Source of the DNA: Fasciola hepatica
Lineage: Eukaryota; Platyhelminthes; Trematoda; Plagiorchiida; Fasciolidae
DNA: 64,000 nucleotides
Reading direction: 5' to 3'
Assembly: GCA_948099385.1 (NCBI GenBank)
Contig: CANUEZ040000213.1
Location: forward strand, 1,612,001 to 1,676,000
Each line of letters starts with the position of its first letter. The first letter of the stretch is position 1. A model generated the notes under the pieces. The model did not search any database, had not been told where the DNA came from, and saw nothing but the letters and a program-made list of their open reading frames with translations. Shown piece after piece: positions 11,691-23,680 of this stretch. The position numbers and the translations under genes were made by a program.

Positions 11691-12085
11691 TTGGCGATCA
11701 TCTCCTTGCGAGAATCGAGACACCTAGTCCGTCACGTAAAGCTGCCAATTCATTCTATCAACACCCTGTTCCTTGACAGTGTTGCAACTTGTTCCCTAGG
11801 ACAATTTCCATTGCAAAAAACGAGGATTGTTCCTTTCTGTCGACTCTATCAGCCAGCTGTGTCAGCCAGCTGTGTCAACCAGCTAAAGATGATCTTACTA
11901 TTATGCCTGAAACAAATAAAAACATTTGCGAAGAGAATGCGATGCCAAAAATTGAAGAGGGGAGAAAGTACAGCTATTTGATGTCCACATCATTCGGAGT
12001 TCCCAACCGATTGACAACCAACAGTTCAATCACCAGGTTTTTCATCCCCGGCTGCTGTTCCCGGAAAATTCGCAACAGGCAATAA
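11691..12085 (+). pseudogene. Gag-proximal open frames of the Gypsy-like element (copy 1)
   Basis: Two overlapping frames (11691-11981 and 11789-12085), both conserved in copies 2 and 3. A 13-bp direct repeat (AGCCAGCTGTGTC, 2.6 units at 11851-11884) lies inside. No protease DTG or zinc knuckle visible. Assignment to gag rests only on position between the LTR-like segment and the gag/RT remnants in copy 2. Confidence 0.35.
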
Positions 12086-12336
12086 TTGGTATCTTTGGGG
12101 GAAACAAATAAGAAATTTTCTCAAGAGTTTCCGAAACATGTGTTATTCCAACGTGATCTACGGCATAATCACGGTAGAGATATTCGACAGGGTGGTTAAC
12201 TCAAGAAAACTGGGGAATGGGGTTCCTCAGCGCTGTAAGGAGGAAAAATACAGCTTCCATAGAATGCGGCATGTGACATGACGTTTGCTGAAAGTCAGTA
12301 GATGTTTTACTCTGCTCCTATGCTAACACTAACAGC

Positions 12337-12561
12337 ATGTCACCTTCTGCTAGCCAGTTCACATTAGATATGAAAGCCAGTGTTTCGAGGATTGGGACGG
12401 TATGGACACAAATCACAAAGGATGGAAGGGACCACGTATTAGCCTATGGAAGTCAATGCCTGAGTAAATCAGAACTTGATTACTACACGACGAGAAAGGA
12501 AATATTAGTACTAGGATTTTTCCAGAGACGATTAAGGCGTTATCTAATAGGAGACTTATAG
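12337..12561 (+). pseudogene. Ty3/Gypsy RNase H remnant (copy 1)
   Basis: Reads FTLDMKASVSRIGTVWTQ, then DGRDHVLAYGSQCLSKSE and YYTTRKEILVLGFFQRRL, matching the Gypsy RT-RNase H order F.LDTDAS..G.GAVL.Q, H.IAY.S..L...E.NY...EKE.LA.V. The catalytic aspartate of the TDAS box is replaced by lysine. 74 codons of a domain normally about 120; the downstream TDH.SL.WL block is missing in this copy. Confidence 0.8.
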
Positions 12562-12753
12562 TTATGAAGAAGCTAGCATCAGTACTGGCTTCTGTTAGTG
12601 CTTCTCGCCTCTTTCGTTGGCTCGAATGCATTGATGTATGCTCGTCAAACTCTCGTGCCAACCACTCACTAAAATGTCATTTCGACAAAAAAAATACAAG
12701 GCTACGTCAAACAGTGAACGGAGAAAATAATCACAGCTTTCTGTTCTTTATAC

Positions 12754-12759
12754 ACACAT

Positions 12760-12843
<84 letters not shown>
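12754..12843. repeat. (TA)n microsatellite, about 90 bp
   Basis: Almost pure TA with a few TG and AA interruptions. Sits exactly where copy 1 of the Gypsy-like block stops matching copy 2, which has its own TA tract at 25815-25858; the two tracts probably mark a recombination or slippage junction. Confidence 0.95.
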
Positions 12844-12848
<5 letters not shown>

Positions 12849-12849
12849 T

Positions 12850-15200
12850 CCATTTTGTCGTGAAGGAGAATAAGTGCACGCTCATAGCCAAAACGAATCA
12901 CCGCTTCAATGAACAGAAGGAATATAAAATTATGAAAACGCATTTTGCACACGATTTGATCTTAGATATGGCTCAGAACCTTTATTTAAGTGAATAATCC
13001 TTTTTTCGCATCCATCTTGTAAAATACTATGTTGCAGTAAGACGGGGTCTGCAAAATGCTACCACATTTTGATAAAGAAAATAACTTCCAAAGGGCAATA
13101 ACTATATCCAGCGAGAAGGTTTCCCAGTAAACAACCGTACTTCATTTTAAAAAGGGATGAGTTGAAGTAGGCTGCTTTGTTTTTCCGCCGCTCTGAAGCA
13201 AGCCCCATAAGCCGAACAAAGGTAAACACCTGTTGTAATGGCGGATAAATTACACAAACTCGTCTCTAATTGGTTTAGCTATCGATTTACGTTCTGTGAT
13301 GTACACCGATATTGAGGGGCTTCCAAACGCGTGACCTTTAGTGAGAAATTCACAGGGAAAATCGTCACAATGGCTTCAAAGTCATAAATCTCTTTACACC
13401 GGTTGTTATGGTCTGCTTTGAATCATCACTGAGCTTGCTGGGGATCAGAGTAAACAATGCAGAATTCATTGGGTTCAGAATATCAATGTTTCCAGTCTGT
13501 CAGATTCGAATTTCTTCTTGGAAGACCACTTTATTGCCGAATACTGCTTCAGGTTATGCTTCCCAAGAGAGTGTTCATCTTATAGCGATTGGTATATCAA
13601 CGTAATTGGTCTATGCTTTTAGAATAGAAAAACCATTGACACCTTGATGGTTCTGTGGTCACAACTGTCCCCTTAAAGCTCCGATTTTATTATGATGGAT
13701 AATTCATTTTCAATGCCGAAGAAACAATCTGTTGCAATTTCTCCTCATTGAGCTACGGAAGTGAAGATAATGCACTTAGACAAAGACAGGGTAACTAGTG
13801 GCAATAAATATGTGTAGGCACTGAATACAAATAAGAAACTGAAATAATTGGTTGAGGAAAGAGATAAGTCGAATAGATATTTGCCAAAGGGTAATACGTC
13901 CGTGAAACGTTGTAGTGAAAAGTGACATGGAACATATTACTCCTTATTTTCCATTTTTCCCTTCACACTTTCTCATGTTCGCCAAGTGAAAAATGGCAAA
14001 TCCGGTAAAGTGTTCGTTCTATACTCTTCAAAGAGAAGAAAAATGACACGGAATTTAATCGTGTTTAGTTATCACCCAACGAAAATTGTGCGTGGTATAA
14101 AATTTTGTCTGGGTGCAGAATTTTCTGTAGGGATAGATGACCTCCAAAAGTCAACAAGTTCTTCCGAATAATGAAAATACCATTACTTTCTCTCAAGTCA
14201 TACAACAGAAAGCTTTGCGTACTTACAGTGTTTTCCTGAAAATAAGATCCAATCATATAATTATTTTAGCTTAAAAAATGGGACTAGGGATTATTTTTGA
14301 GATGTCTAATTTTCCATGTTCATTGATAATCTGCTTTTAGTTTTGACCAAAATTCGACATGCATTGAAATATAGTCATGTCGTCATCTTTAATATCATCA
14401 TGAATCTTCAAACCCCGCTTCCCAGCTTGAATTTCTCCTTGCTCAATTTCTTCTAGAACTATTCACCTGTCTTCCTCTTGTTCACGAATAAAGTTCACCT
14501 TAACCGAACATTCATTGTTTAAGTAGCCTACTCGTGTTGTAGTGGTCTGATCACAGGATTTCTTCACGTGAACTACGCTTCAAACATTTTCCACGCTGGT
14601 TTCTCAGTCGTCTTTTGCAAATGTAGTCCTTCGTTTATATGACCAAATGGTTCTTAAACAGTTTATATACTGCGGTATGGAGCGATTAGAGATATGAAAC
14701 AATTCTCGTGCGAATCATTGTTAAATCCATACTAATATCTGAGAAACTGTTCTCCTCGTCCTAAGCGCCGTGGGTAATGGCTGAATTCTAGAACAACAGA
14801 CCTCGTTTATCCCCTGACAAAACAAGATGCAGAATCAAGTCAAAACACTTTCATATAACTGCTTATTGGAATGAGACACATTCAGCTGAAAGAACGTAAA
14901 AACCTGAAACACCTTCAAATTTGATCAGTTCAGAAGTGAATGTCTTGAATCCGCTCTGGGTGAGGAATATACAGGTGGATTCTTCATTATCCATAAATTT
15001 TAGGCTCATCAATCCTAGGCTCATTTCGACAAATAATCCTTAAATTTCTTCATCTGTCAAACTATAAGGAACAGTACTTCTGGAAGATGTCCACGGCCAA
15101 TCCAAGGCTACCGAAAAAGGAAAGTGACCGTTGATGTTGGGAAGCGAACCCAGGATTTCATGATCAACGAATGAGACAATCTCTATAGATTCTATGGCAT
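12850..15200. other. Unassigned DNA, copied at 50715-53030
   Basis: The first 100 bp (12842-12945) also resembles 33613-33710. A minus-strand stretch near 14050-14560 reads protein-like in both copies (for example VGYLNNECSVKVNFIREQ, then KIHDDIKDDDMTIF) but has stops in both and no family resemblance I can name. Otherwise short frames only. Possibly an old, unrelated pseudogene on the minus strand. Confidence 0.4.
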
Positions 15201-15381
15201 TGGTAGAATTTTATTGCTCAATAACACAGCGTAGTCGAGATCGTTGGTAGGTTGTCGACGTTTCGGTCACCACGGGCAACCTGTTTTCAAGACTGGGTTT
15301 ACAACCGAATGAAACTGGTAACGTCGACAACCTACCAACGATCTCGACTACGCTGTGTTATTGAGCAATAAAATTCTACCA
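15201..15381. repeat. Perfect 62-bp inverted repeat with hammerhead-like spacer (unit 1)
   Basis: Arms 15201-15262 and 15320-15381 are exact reverse complements over 62 of 62 bases, with a 57-base spacer. On the minus strand the inner edge of the left arm continues into a stem GGTTGCC-CGT-GGTGACC, followed directly by GAAAC and GTCGAC. That order (stem II, then GAAAC, then a helix strand) is the hammerhead ribozyme 3' core, and hammerheads are known in the terminal repeats of PLEs. The 5' core CTGANGA is not intact; the local sequence is CTTGAAAA. A degenerate PLE terminal repeat in head-to-head arrangement is my best reading. Confidence 0.55.
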
Positions 15382-15861
15382 TAACATTTCACATGGCGCA
15401 TCGATTTTTCGATACACTCCGAACCGATTTCGGTTCGGACACATTAATTCTACGACATTGTTTTATTTCGGACAAGTGCTTCCCAATGCCGAACGAGATA
15501 TTAGAATTAGGCAGATCAGCATGAATAGGAAAATCTGAAATCAAAACGGACAAAACAGAGAGATGTCAAACACTCGTGGTTACAGAATTTGCAAAATATG
15601 CGGGCCCAGAGAACTATTTGAATCCCAATTCAGTTGAAGATAATCCTAGTATTTTCGTCGTCAGGATAATGTGTGCAAATCAGTCTCTTCGGGGCATTCT
15701 TTAAATATATCATAATAAGAACAATTTACATGCATGGGGAAACCATATGAAACAATAAAAGCCTATGCAACCATAAAGTGGTGATTCCGGTATTCGATTC
15801 ATCATTCCAGTAACTGTTTTCTAGTTAAAATCAACTGAGAATATTATGTTAACTGGGATAC
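15382..15861. other. Unassigned DNA after the inverted repeat
   Basis: No coding or RNA feature seen. Matched at 53212-53690 until the two units part at about 15862/53690. Confidence 0.5.
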
Positions 15862-17080
15862 ATGATATATCAGCCGGGAACTTGCTTGTCATATCACCGG
15901 CAGTTTACATTTCCTGTGTCAGGAGGGAAGAATCCACGTGGAATTCATATTGCAGAGTCGAATACTGAAGCAGCAGAACGAGCAAACATCAAGCCGATTA
16001 GACCAACCGGTCGTGAGCCACAGACCAAAGAACAGACGATGAATTTGTCAGAAGAATCCCCCAACAAACAAAAAGAGGCATTCGGACTAGCAGACAAAAC
16101 GCAGCGGGATATTTTGCAACCAGGAAGATAGCTCAGGTGAGGAGCTACCGAACAAGCCTTCAACTGAAACAATCGGATCAGCTGAACTTAAATAATGCGT
16201 AAGAGAATCAAGCCAACGGCCACAGTGAACTGGCCAGAATGCAGCCAGAATACTCGGGCAGTCGGAGGATCAAAGCTGCTGTAGCTCAGTTTGGAGAACG
16301 TACTATATGAACGATTATATATGTTCCACGAACTTGTCCAAATACGTGTGTCCTCATTCGTCTCGCCATCTTCGTTACTATATGGAGTAAAAAGGGCACG
16401 AGCAGGAAGGATAGGTATATGAACCTTGTCGTCCTTACTGTGACACAACATGATCCCATCACCAAATCGCCTAAAAACTATAGTGTAAGACAACAAGCTG
16501 TGCACAATGACATCCTTGTCATTTCGTGCAAGGTCAGACTGGTAGAGAATCATGATGGGCATCCTAGGTTCGTCCAACTAGTCTCTGATATTTTGTACTG
16601 TATTCTATTCGTAGATATTAAATTCTGTCTCTCTTGTAAGCCTACAGGCTTATCATTCATCTATATCAAAAATGAGCAAAGCTTTGCTTGAGTGAGGTGC
16701 ATTTTACTGTTTTCAGTTGCATCCTGATTACTTCCAATAATGATATCTATCTGAATTTTGCGTACGAGTATGAGTACCAAACAGGTAACCAGCTATTTGA
16801 CTTCGAACCAGCTCAGCAATGAGTTCCATGTGATAAAGCTTTCACTTCCGTGAAAATTAGAAGAAACGTTTATGTACGCTTAATGGAATAAGCAAAGCTA
16901 TATGCCGAATTTTCCTTACCATGAAAGACTTGCAGAATATGCATAGCATTAGAGTACAGTTAAAAGTGTTCTCTAAGAAAATTTACACAATCGTCTAAAA
17001 TTACGGTGGACAGTCAAATGAGGTCTTTTACAAATGTTTTGGCAAATTACGGTTTATCCGTAAAGTTGCGTATCATATTA
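15862..17080. other. Unit-1-only segment (1.2 kb)
   Basis: Unit 2 jumps from the equivalent of 15861 to 17081. The segment holds an 89-codon plus frame (15862-16131; hydrophilic, glutamate/lysine-rich, with TNRPTGREPQ-like composition) and a 129-codon minus frame (16188-16577). I recognise neither. Either an insertion in unit 1 or a deletion in unit 2; no target duplication or terminal repeat is evident at the edges. Confidence 0.5.
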
Positions 17081-18420
17081 TTGCGGTGCAAGCGGACAAT
17101 ACTTACTCACACAAATGTCAAACGAGACCGCATGTAGGCATTGTTTTTGTCCCCACTGTGATTGCATTTACTCATGGGCCTATTCAAACGCATTTTATTA
17201 GCACGTTACCATTTCCTGATCGTGGAAACAGTATCTGCGAGCAACAAACGTTCGTACTGGTACGAAAGAGGGCAACCTGAATAATTTGTACAGATCGAGA
17301 CAGGACTCGAGACTTGAAGACGGAGAATAAACTGAGCTGGAGAGATTCGAATGGGAAACATGCTAAAACCGTTCCCATTCTGAGCTTGCTGTGAGCTCAT
17401 TTAAACCGACTTTACGCATGATTCGTAATCTGTGATCAGTCAAGCATCGGAGCCGAGAGTCATCAATACGGGTGGTATTTCGGTTGTTGCTGAAGTTAAG
17501 TGTTGTATGCCTAATGTCGGTGAATCATAATCCTACTCGACCGGTCCAATTCCCAGCTCCAGCTCGACAGGTGCACATCGCCACAGAGGATTCCCAAAAC
17601 ACTAACGAAAACAGTGATAAAATATTTCCCGTAATAGCAGCTCCTCGTTCCCCTGAAGTTTTCAGATTTTTTCACAAACAGGATGGCTTTTCGACTTGAA
17701 TTTATTTTCAATAGTCTGTGAGCAGCTAATTTGGTTGAAACGTTAGTAAATTTTGAAGTTCACCCCAGAATACGTGGTAAATCAGGAAGGAGAATATTCA
17801 ATTCGAATGAGTTTAACCACTGACTGACAAATGGTAACCAGTTTCTATTCCCTTATTCCTCAGGTATGTCTTGATGAAGAGTCCCAAATCTGATACGAAA
17901 TTATTGGCTTTAAGAACTGGTATAGGTCGCAGTTTAGGAGGAAGGTTTTCATAAGTTCCTGTGTACTAATGGTGGCATCTCGGCTGATGATGAAAAGTTT
18001 GTCCCCTGAATTCCAAGCTCACTAATCAGAGGTTGTTGAAGACGCGCAGGCATACGATTTCAGAATTCTCCGGGAACCTCACACTTCTATCCTGTTGAAC
18101 AACAGTAATTCAGTGTCGGGTAACAATATGCGAAAATTCAACTCAAATCGGTCAACAAACAAAACTAGACTTGTGATCTCCGAATTCCTCTACAGATTCG
18201 CGGAAGTAAAATAAACCGAGTAGTGAAGAATATGTTAGCAAAACGAAAGTGACCACATTCCTCCGACACTGATACCAATTTAAACCATGAGAACCGACAA
18301 GTCAAATCAGAACGTTTCCAACATAAGCCTTAATTCCTGAATAGGCCACAGATAGAAGCGACATATACCGAGTGATCAGATAAGGTCGTTTGATTGATCA
18401 ATGAGGTCAGGAGTGAATGA
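17081..18420. repeat. Block shared with unit 2 and with the 3241-bp tandem array
   Basis: Matches 53705-55010. Parts also match the tandem array: 17360-17527 with 26907-27075, and 18139-18350 with 27588-27810. The array therefore contains an older, diverged and internally shortened copy of this block joined to PLE3. No gene recognised. Confidence 0.7.
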
Positions 18421-18439
18421 TCGATTAGAATGTATCGTT

Positions 18440-19430
18440 TGCACGTCTCATATATTGCAAGATGGACCCACGTAGGTAGCTCCGCAACTACACTGAAATT
18501 GGTAAATCAGATTCGATTTGGTGAACAGAGGTGGACGTTGTTTCACCGACGGTGTGGGGATCTCAATCGTTCGATGAACAATTCTGAGGTCAGCTGCATA
18601 ATATGTTCGGGCAAGCGCTGATCCAAGTGGTCGTTTGAGCAAGCAATTGATGTCATCACGTTTGAATGGAAGACAAATGGTGACTAGTAGTTTTTCTGCT
18701 GACGAATTCGTTTGTCTGATCACTTTAGGCTTGCTGTGCCTTTCGATAAATGCATCGGGATAAGCGTTTCTAGTCAAAGATTCTTTCAGCTGTCGTAGTT
18801 CGTTGTCAATCATGTCTTCTGTGCAGATATGTCGTGCTGTTTGAAATAGTGTTCGGACCAGACCACGTTCATATTCCACAGACACAAAGCTGTCAAATTG
18901 CAAGCATTGGCCTGTCCAAGTTTCTTCTCGGTAAACAGATCTGGCGATTGTTCCATCATTCTTCCTAGTCATTTTAATGTCGAGGAAGTGCAGTGTATGT
19001 TCGCGTTCTGCTTCCATCGTAAATCGTATATTCGGATGCAAGCGATCGAGTTCATCCATAATCCATGTTGTCTCTTATAGACATATTCTGATGACTAGAA
19101 CATGATCAACGTATCGCTTGTAAAGTTGTGAATGTTGGAGGATTTTGCTTGCCTTTTCCTCAAGATGAGCCATAAATATATGTGTCAGAATGGGACTCAA
19201 TGGATTTCCACATTGGGACACCGTCAATTTGTCTGTAAGCCCGACCAAGGAAGGAGAACGATACGTTTGTTGCGCACAGTGGTGATTGTCTAACCAGAAC
19301 TGATACTGGTATACGGATTTTCAGTTGGATTTGCTCCACATGGTCACAGATGATACGTATGACCTCCCGACCGGGAACATTCGTAAACAGTGATTGGAAA
19401 TCAAATGAAGCCATGCGTTTCCCTTTCACA
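18440..19430 (-). mobile_element. Penelope-like element PLE3, RT to GIY-YIG (unit 1)
   Basis: Reading the minus strand from 19430: SFDFQSLFTNVPGREVIRI (RT), FLGRAYRQIDGVPM (RT), KRYVDHVLVI with the catalytic box YVDH at 19102-19113, then from 19059 a clean 203-codon frame: HTLHFLDIKMTRKNDGTIAR, TWTGQCLQFDSF, and YQFQCSCGATYVG. The YADD box has lost its second aspartate (D to H), which should abolish catalysis. A stop separates the two halves near 19074. The endonuclease is cut off just after the TYVG box at about 18470 and joined to other DNA. Confidence 0.88.
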
Positions 19431-19600
19431 CCCGAACAAATTAATCGCTCACTGGCGCGGTCGTTTCGCACATAGCTCAGTCCAATTCGATAGTAAACTT
19501 TCCCGAGGCTTTTCGTGCCCCTTTATATGGTCTGGAGTGGACAATCACCACCACCTATACAATCTTTCATGATATGCCCAAAGACAATGTGTGCTCTTAA
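19425..19600 (+). pseudogene. PLE2 tail fused to PLE3 head-to-head
   Basis: From about 19440 the plus strand matches the end of PLE2 (compare 7578 and 46009), while the minus strand up to about 19425 is PLE3. This is the left breakpoint of the block duplicated from 7578-12710. Confidence 0.65.
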
Positions 19601-19880
19601 GCTGCCATGACTCATCCTCCACCCTACAACAGGCCATAGACCAGATGAAAACTGCTTGGTTGACTGTCCTTTGAATTCCAGGTTTCACGTGCAAATCTCA
19701 GGTCATCTGACCAGCCTGCACTCGGAAACACCAGTTTCGAGTTATGCTCTTGTTAGAGCTCATCAATGGTGCATATCCTCTGCCACATCCAGGGTTCAAA
19801 CCCGCGCCCTTCCATCTCGCAGACATGTGTGTTACCACTGCCCCACCCAGCTCCTGTCCGGAAGCTGACAATTTACCTCC
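19600..19880 (-). mobile_element. tRNA-derived SINE-like element, family 1 (unit 1)
   Basis: The minus strand from about 19860 starts with a tRNA-like head: an A-box-like GGGGCAGTGGTAACAC segment, then box B as GGGTTTGAACCC (plus strand 19792-19803). A non-tRNA body of about 180 bp follows, ending near 19600. A second copy at 46190-46470 has a perfect box B core. The tRNA folding is disrupted outside the T arm, so it is not a tRNA gene. Confidence 0.65.
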
Positions 19881-20944
19881 GGTCATGATTTAGGCCGGGA
19901 TCATAGTTATTTTCTATCCAATGTTGTCGCGATTAGCCTCCATCAATTCTTATTGGTTAAATTCCCAAGCCTGTGGTGATAAATTATGATATTATGGAAT
20001 GAGTTTGAATCACTGTAATCGAGTTTGTTCACCAATCTGGGTTCTCTAATTGTGCTTAGTGGAAATAATCGGATAATGGCAATAATGATAGAGCCAACTT
20101 GTTAACGGACCTGAATAATAACAGGTTGTCACTAGTATGACGGTCAGCTCTTATGAGGTACTTCTGCACCGTCTCCCTCGGGGGTCTAAGTGGAACAAGG
20201 GAAATACGAATCACATCCAGGGCTTGATTTTCGATCGGTTTCCCTCCTGGTGAGTCCCAAAGAGTTTGCAAAGTAAACGCTGATAAAAGTTGATACGTGC
20301 CACGAAAATCTGACAAGTTTCAACTGAAATAACCCAGGAATGAAATTCCCCCTGCTATATCCATCAACCCTTGAATTACTGTAGGATTTGCAGTTTCATT
20401 CAATAAGAACAAGAGAATAAATCCTGCGATACATTTGGTTGTTGCTGTTGCTTATCTTAATTCGGCACTGTCAAAATGGTTCGCTTGTATCCGTTCGTCT
20501 GACGTTGGATCATCCGGGGTTTTCCGCTAATATACGAAAATATTTTTTACAAAATGTTTTCTTCCGGTCAAACACAGAGCTAATTGCTCAGACTGAACAG
20601 GTTTCTTTAAATCCGTCCCACCCCAGCATTTCCAGGACTTGGAAAATTGAAACGGCTAGTGACCTCCAGTATGCAAAGAAAAATTCTACTTTTTCTGGTC
20701 AGACTGGTCAAAGTGACCCCATCATAATGCATACAGATGGCTTCTCGAGTCTCAAGGGGGAGGATTTGGACATTTATCAACCATTTTAGTAAAATAATAG
20801 TAAGGGAGCTTTGATTAAAACAAGTGGAGCACTCACTGATCAGCTAGACAGTGCAGATTATCAGGTCACAGGCACAGGCTCAGACAGTCAACTATCATTG
20901 GTAACAATGTTTCACAATTAAACTGAGCTGAAATATTCTTCAGT

Positions 20945-21238
20945 TTGAAAGAAAAGTTTGATTTGTTTCTCTTATACTGTGAAAAATATTCAGGAATAGC
21001 CTTGAATACGGAAAAACTGTTCCAATGTGAGTCTGAATCAACTTTTTGGTTCAAACGACTTCATGTGTTTAAATTATGCACGCTCCTCACAATTCAGATG
21101 AGATTACCAGGATCACTCCAATGTAGAGTGCTCAATTATGAGGATGATTCGAAAGGAGATTATCGCGTATGCAAAACTTATGAGCTTCCGGAAGAATTTG
21201 TCCCGTCACCCAGATACAATAATATCCTACTTGCATAA
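20945..21238 (+). other. 97-codon open frame, unidentified
   Basis: Open in copy 2 (MKEKFDLFLLYCEKYSG...), closed in copy 1 by a stop. Product unknown; aromatic-rich start, acidic end. Probably chance or an old fragment. Confidence 0.25.
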
Positions 21239-21850
21239 ATGAGTAGGTATCACCTTCATTCCCGCCAGTGTCCAGTCTGAATTGATCTGTATGAGTTGTT
21301 ACACGACTCTCAACTCCTACGGATCCGGTAAAATTATTCCTATTTCAATGGTTGGTACACTTGCATTCAGTACATAAGCCCTGATAATACGCCAGCACTT
21401 ATGACCGTCCACCAGGACAGCATTGATTTTGTCAGTTCTTAAAGCCTTCAGAACTTCCATTGGGTGTTAAAGTAAATCCTTGAAAACGAATGATTTTTCC
21501 AAAGTAACCATAGGGTTTTGAATCGATGGCTTGATCAGGCGCTTTCCGGCTTGGAGCATTTCGATATGTGAAGCAGTTACCTAAGTGAATGTCGGACTTT
21601 GGTTTCTGAAGGATTGCAATACTCTAAATGGGGCGAAAATTCTCATCCAAACCCTTATTTCTTAATGCTGCGTTTATATGTGTCTGTACTTGTGTTGTCG
21701 AAAATCGGTCAACAAATCATTTTCTTCGTATTCAGCTTCTCCTTCCCAAATGATCTACAACTTCTTGTACTAGGTGGTCGGAATATAAAACTTTACATAA
21801 ATTGTTCTCTTTTATTCGTCATATCTATGGTGATCTGTGGGCAGTGGAGA

Positions 21851-22191
21851 CTGTGTGGCCCTGGATGGTGTATTTGGTTGAATTAGCCACGTACGCAATC
21901 AGACAGTCTTGCACTCACGCACCGTTACTGACTGTCTATTGGTTGATGCCTATTCGTTGCCGCGATTAGTCACACGTACGAGCCTGGCACCTGCGTGAAC
22001 CATTCACGTAATCACATTTCGCGGAGCACCGGAAGACCGAGCCCGTTGCATTTACAGCTTGTGCCTGTTCGATTTTCCGTGCTCGCTTGGGCGCGCGTTG
22101 ATAAACGGTGTATCCGCGTTCCGTGTCCTGTTCTACTACTGATTTCTGAACACAAAGCAAGCTACAATGATAAATAAACCGGTGGCTTAGA
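21851..22191 (+). repeat. LTR-like segment A (copy 2)
   Basis: Essentially identical to 9500-9840. Missing from unit 2, where about 2 kb around it is deleted. Confidence 0.4.
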
Positions 22192-22937
22192 AGCTCAAAG
22201 CTAGTAAAATGTTAGATACCAATAGTTATTACAATAACGATGGTAAAACTGACCACAAGTCGTTTCCAGCACTAATGTATAAAAGCTAGTCCCTCTGCAA
22301 TCAGCTCTGTAGCCTTATAACTCACAAACATATTTGAGGAATACTATTTTATGTGACATTTCTGAAGCGAAGTCGCTGTTGATAGTGAGCTCAAGGAAGA
22401 AACCATTTGGTTTGTTGAAAGTGCTTGAATTTCATACCATATTCACGATGATGGTGCAGGTTTTACTCCAAAACAATCAATGGAGATGACTTGGCAATCC
22501 GAGGAGACGGGAATGTCTATTAGCCTATTTGATACGTTTTTCAGTGACAGATATTTCTCGAAATCTGTCCGTAAATGACACTATGTTTACTCGTCATAGC
22601 CATGTGGAACATTATGTCATTACAAGAGACAGTGGGTAGAAGCAAGTGATTTTTATTCAAACAACTCTTTCTATCTGGATTTTGACAAGGAAAAACACCA
22701 TCTGAAGAGAATTGAATTCATTCAGTGGGAAAATTTTCTGATAAATTTCACTAGGCTGTCGAATGGATGGGCGACGTAAGGTAAGCAACATCCGCTTTCG
22801 GTCGACGTGAGGCGGGCATTTAGCTACCAACGAAGGTCGTCATGTGTTGGGAAAAATGCAAATTACTGTGCAAACCATCTTGTCTAAAACCCTCATTTTA
22901 ATACGATCCACGATGAAGCTCACAAGGCTTACAAAAC

Positions 22938-23186
22938 GTGACTCTTGATAAGAAATTCTCCAAAGAAACTCAGTCTGGTATGCCTGCTGTTGCAAACCAA
23001 TTAAGCCCATTGGAATTAGCTGCAATGAATCATGATAAAACTTATCCGGATGGAAGTGTCATCTACAGCACTTTGAACAACGCGAGTTCTGAGAAGACTA
23101 CAGGTGTTGTGAAAATTCGAATGAAAAAGATTTTGCTTCGCGATGGGTCTAATTTTCTTCATAATTCACCGAACAAACGTTGTTAA
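22938..23186 (+). CDS. 82-codon open frame (copy 2)
   Basis: Base-for-base identical to 10587-10835; see that entry. Unknown function. Confidence 0.35.
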   Translation: MTLDKKFSKETQSGMPAVANQLSPLELAAMNHDKTYPDGSVIYSTLNNASSEKTTGVVKIRMKKILLRDGSNFLHNSPNKRC

Positions 23187-23399
23187 TATAAAGTTGTGTA
23201 CTAACTTGATGTAAATAACTAGCTTTAGCCCTGTTCTGTTTCTTGAAAAATGTGAATTTCCTTGGTCTTAGTCAACACGACAAGTTGACCGAGTTTGGTA
23301 AACGGTCAAATATGAATGTGGTGTAGTACACAAGGATGAGCACTCCTCTGCCTGGGGGTTGTTCGTTGTTCGATCCGCAAAATAAAAACCAATTCCGCT

Positions 23400-23680
23400 G
23401 TGTCGGTTCAAGTGGTCACTCGCGCAATCACTGTCTCACACGCATGCACCGCTATTGACTGCCTATTGATTGATGGCTTGACCACTCTGGATCGCATTTA
23501 CTGCTTGAGTTTGCCAAAGGAATATTCACTTGTTAGCTTGCCCGCTTACAAGCGAGTTAACGGATGTGGTAATAAACGGATCTGTTGCGTACTTAGCTCT
23601 CCGTTAATTCCGAACACAACAAACTGTATGAGCAAAACGCTCAGTCACTGTTTCATCGGGAACCCACACTTACAATAATT
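23400..23680 (+). repeat. LTR-like segment B (copy 2)
   Basis: Equivalent of 11049-11330 with few substitutions. Confidence 0.4.

Larger units (their letters stand above)
7660..12710 (+). mobile_element. Gypsy-like composite block, copy 1 (internally deleted)
   Basis: First of three copies (others 19990-25990 and 46490-50715). Contains two related LTR-like stretches, an 82-codon conserved open frame, a gag-proximal open frame and an RNase H remnant. Relative to copy 2 it has lost about 620 bp between 12226 and 12227 (gag tail and RT) and a further block between 12610 and 12625. It ends at a long TA microsatellite. Confidence 0.75.

Noticed and set aside
15120..15200. Box-B-like GGGTTCGCTTCCC on the minus strand before the inverted repeat
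   Set aside because: Only the T-arm-like word is present; no A box at the right spacing and no cloverleaf. Possibly a further old tRNA-derived relic but not supportable.
17985..18000. CTGATGA followed closely by GAAAA, hammerhead-like
   Set aside because: There is no room for stem II between the two core parts and no flanking helices, so it cannot fold as a hammerhead.
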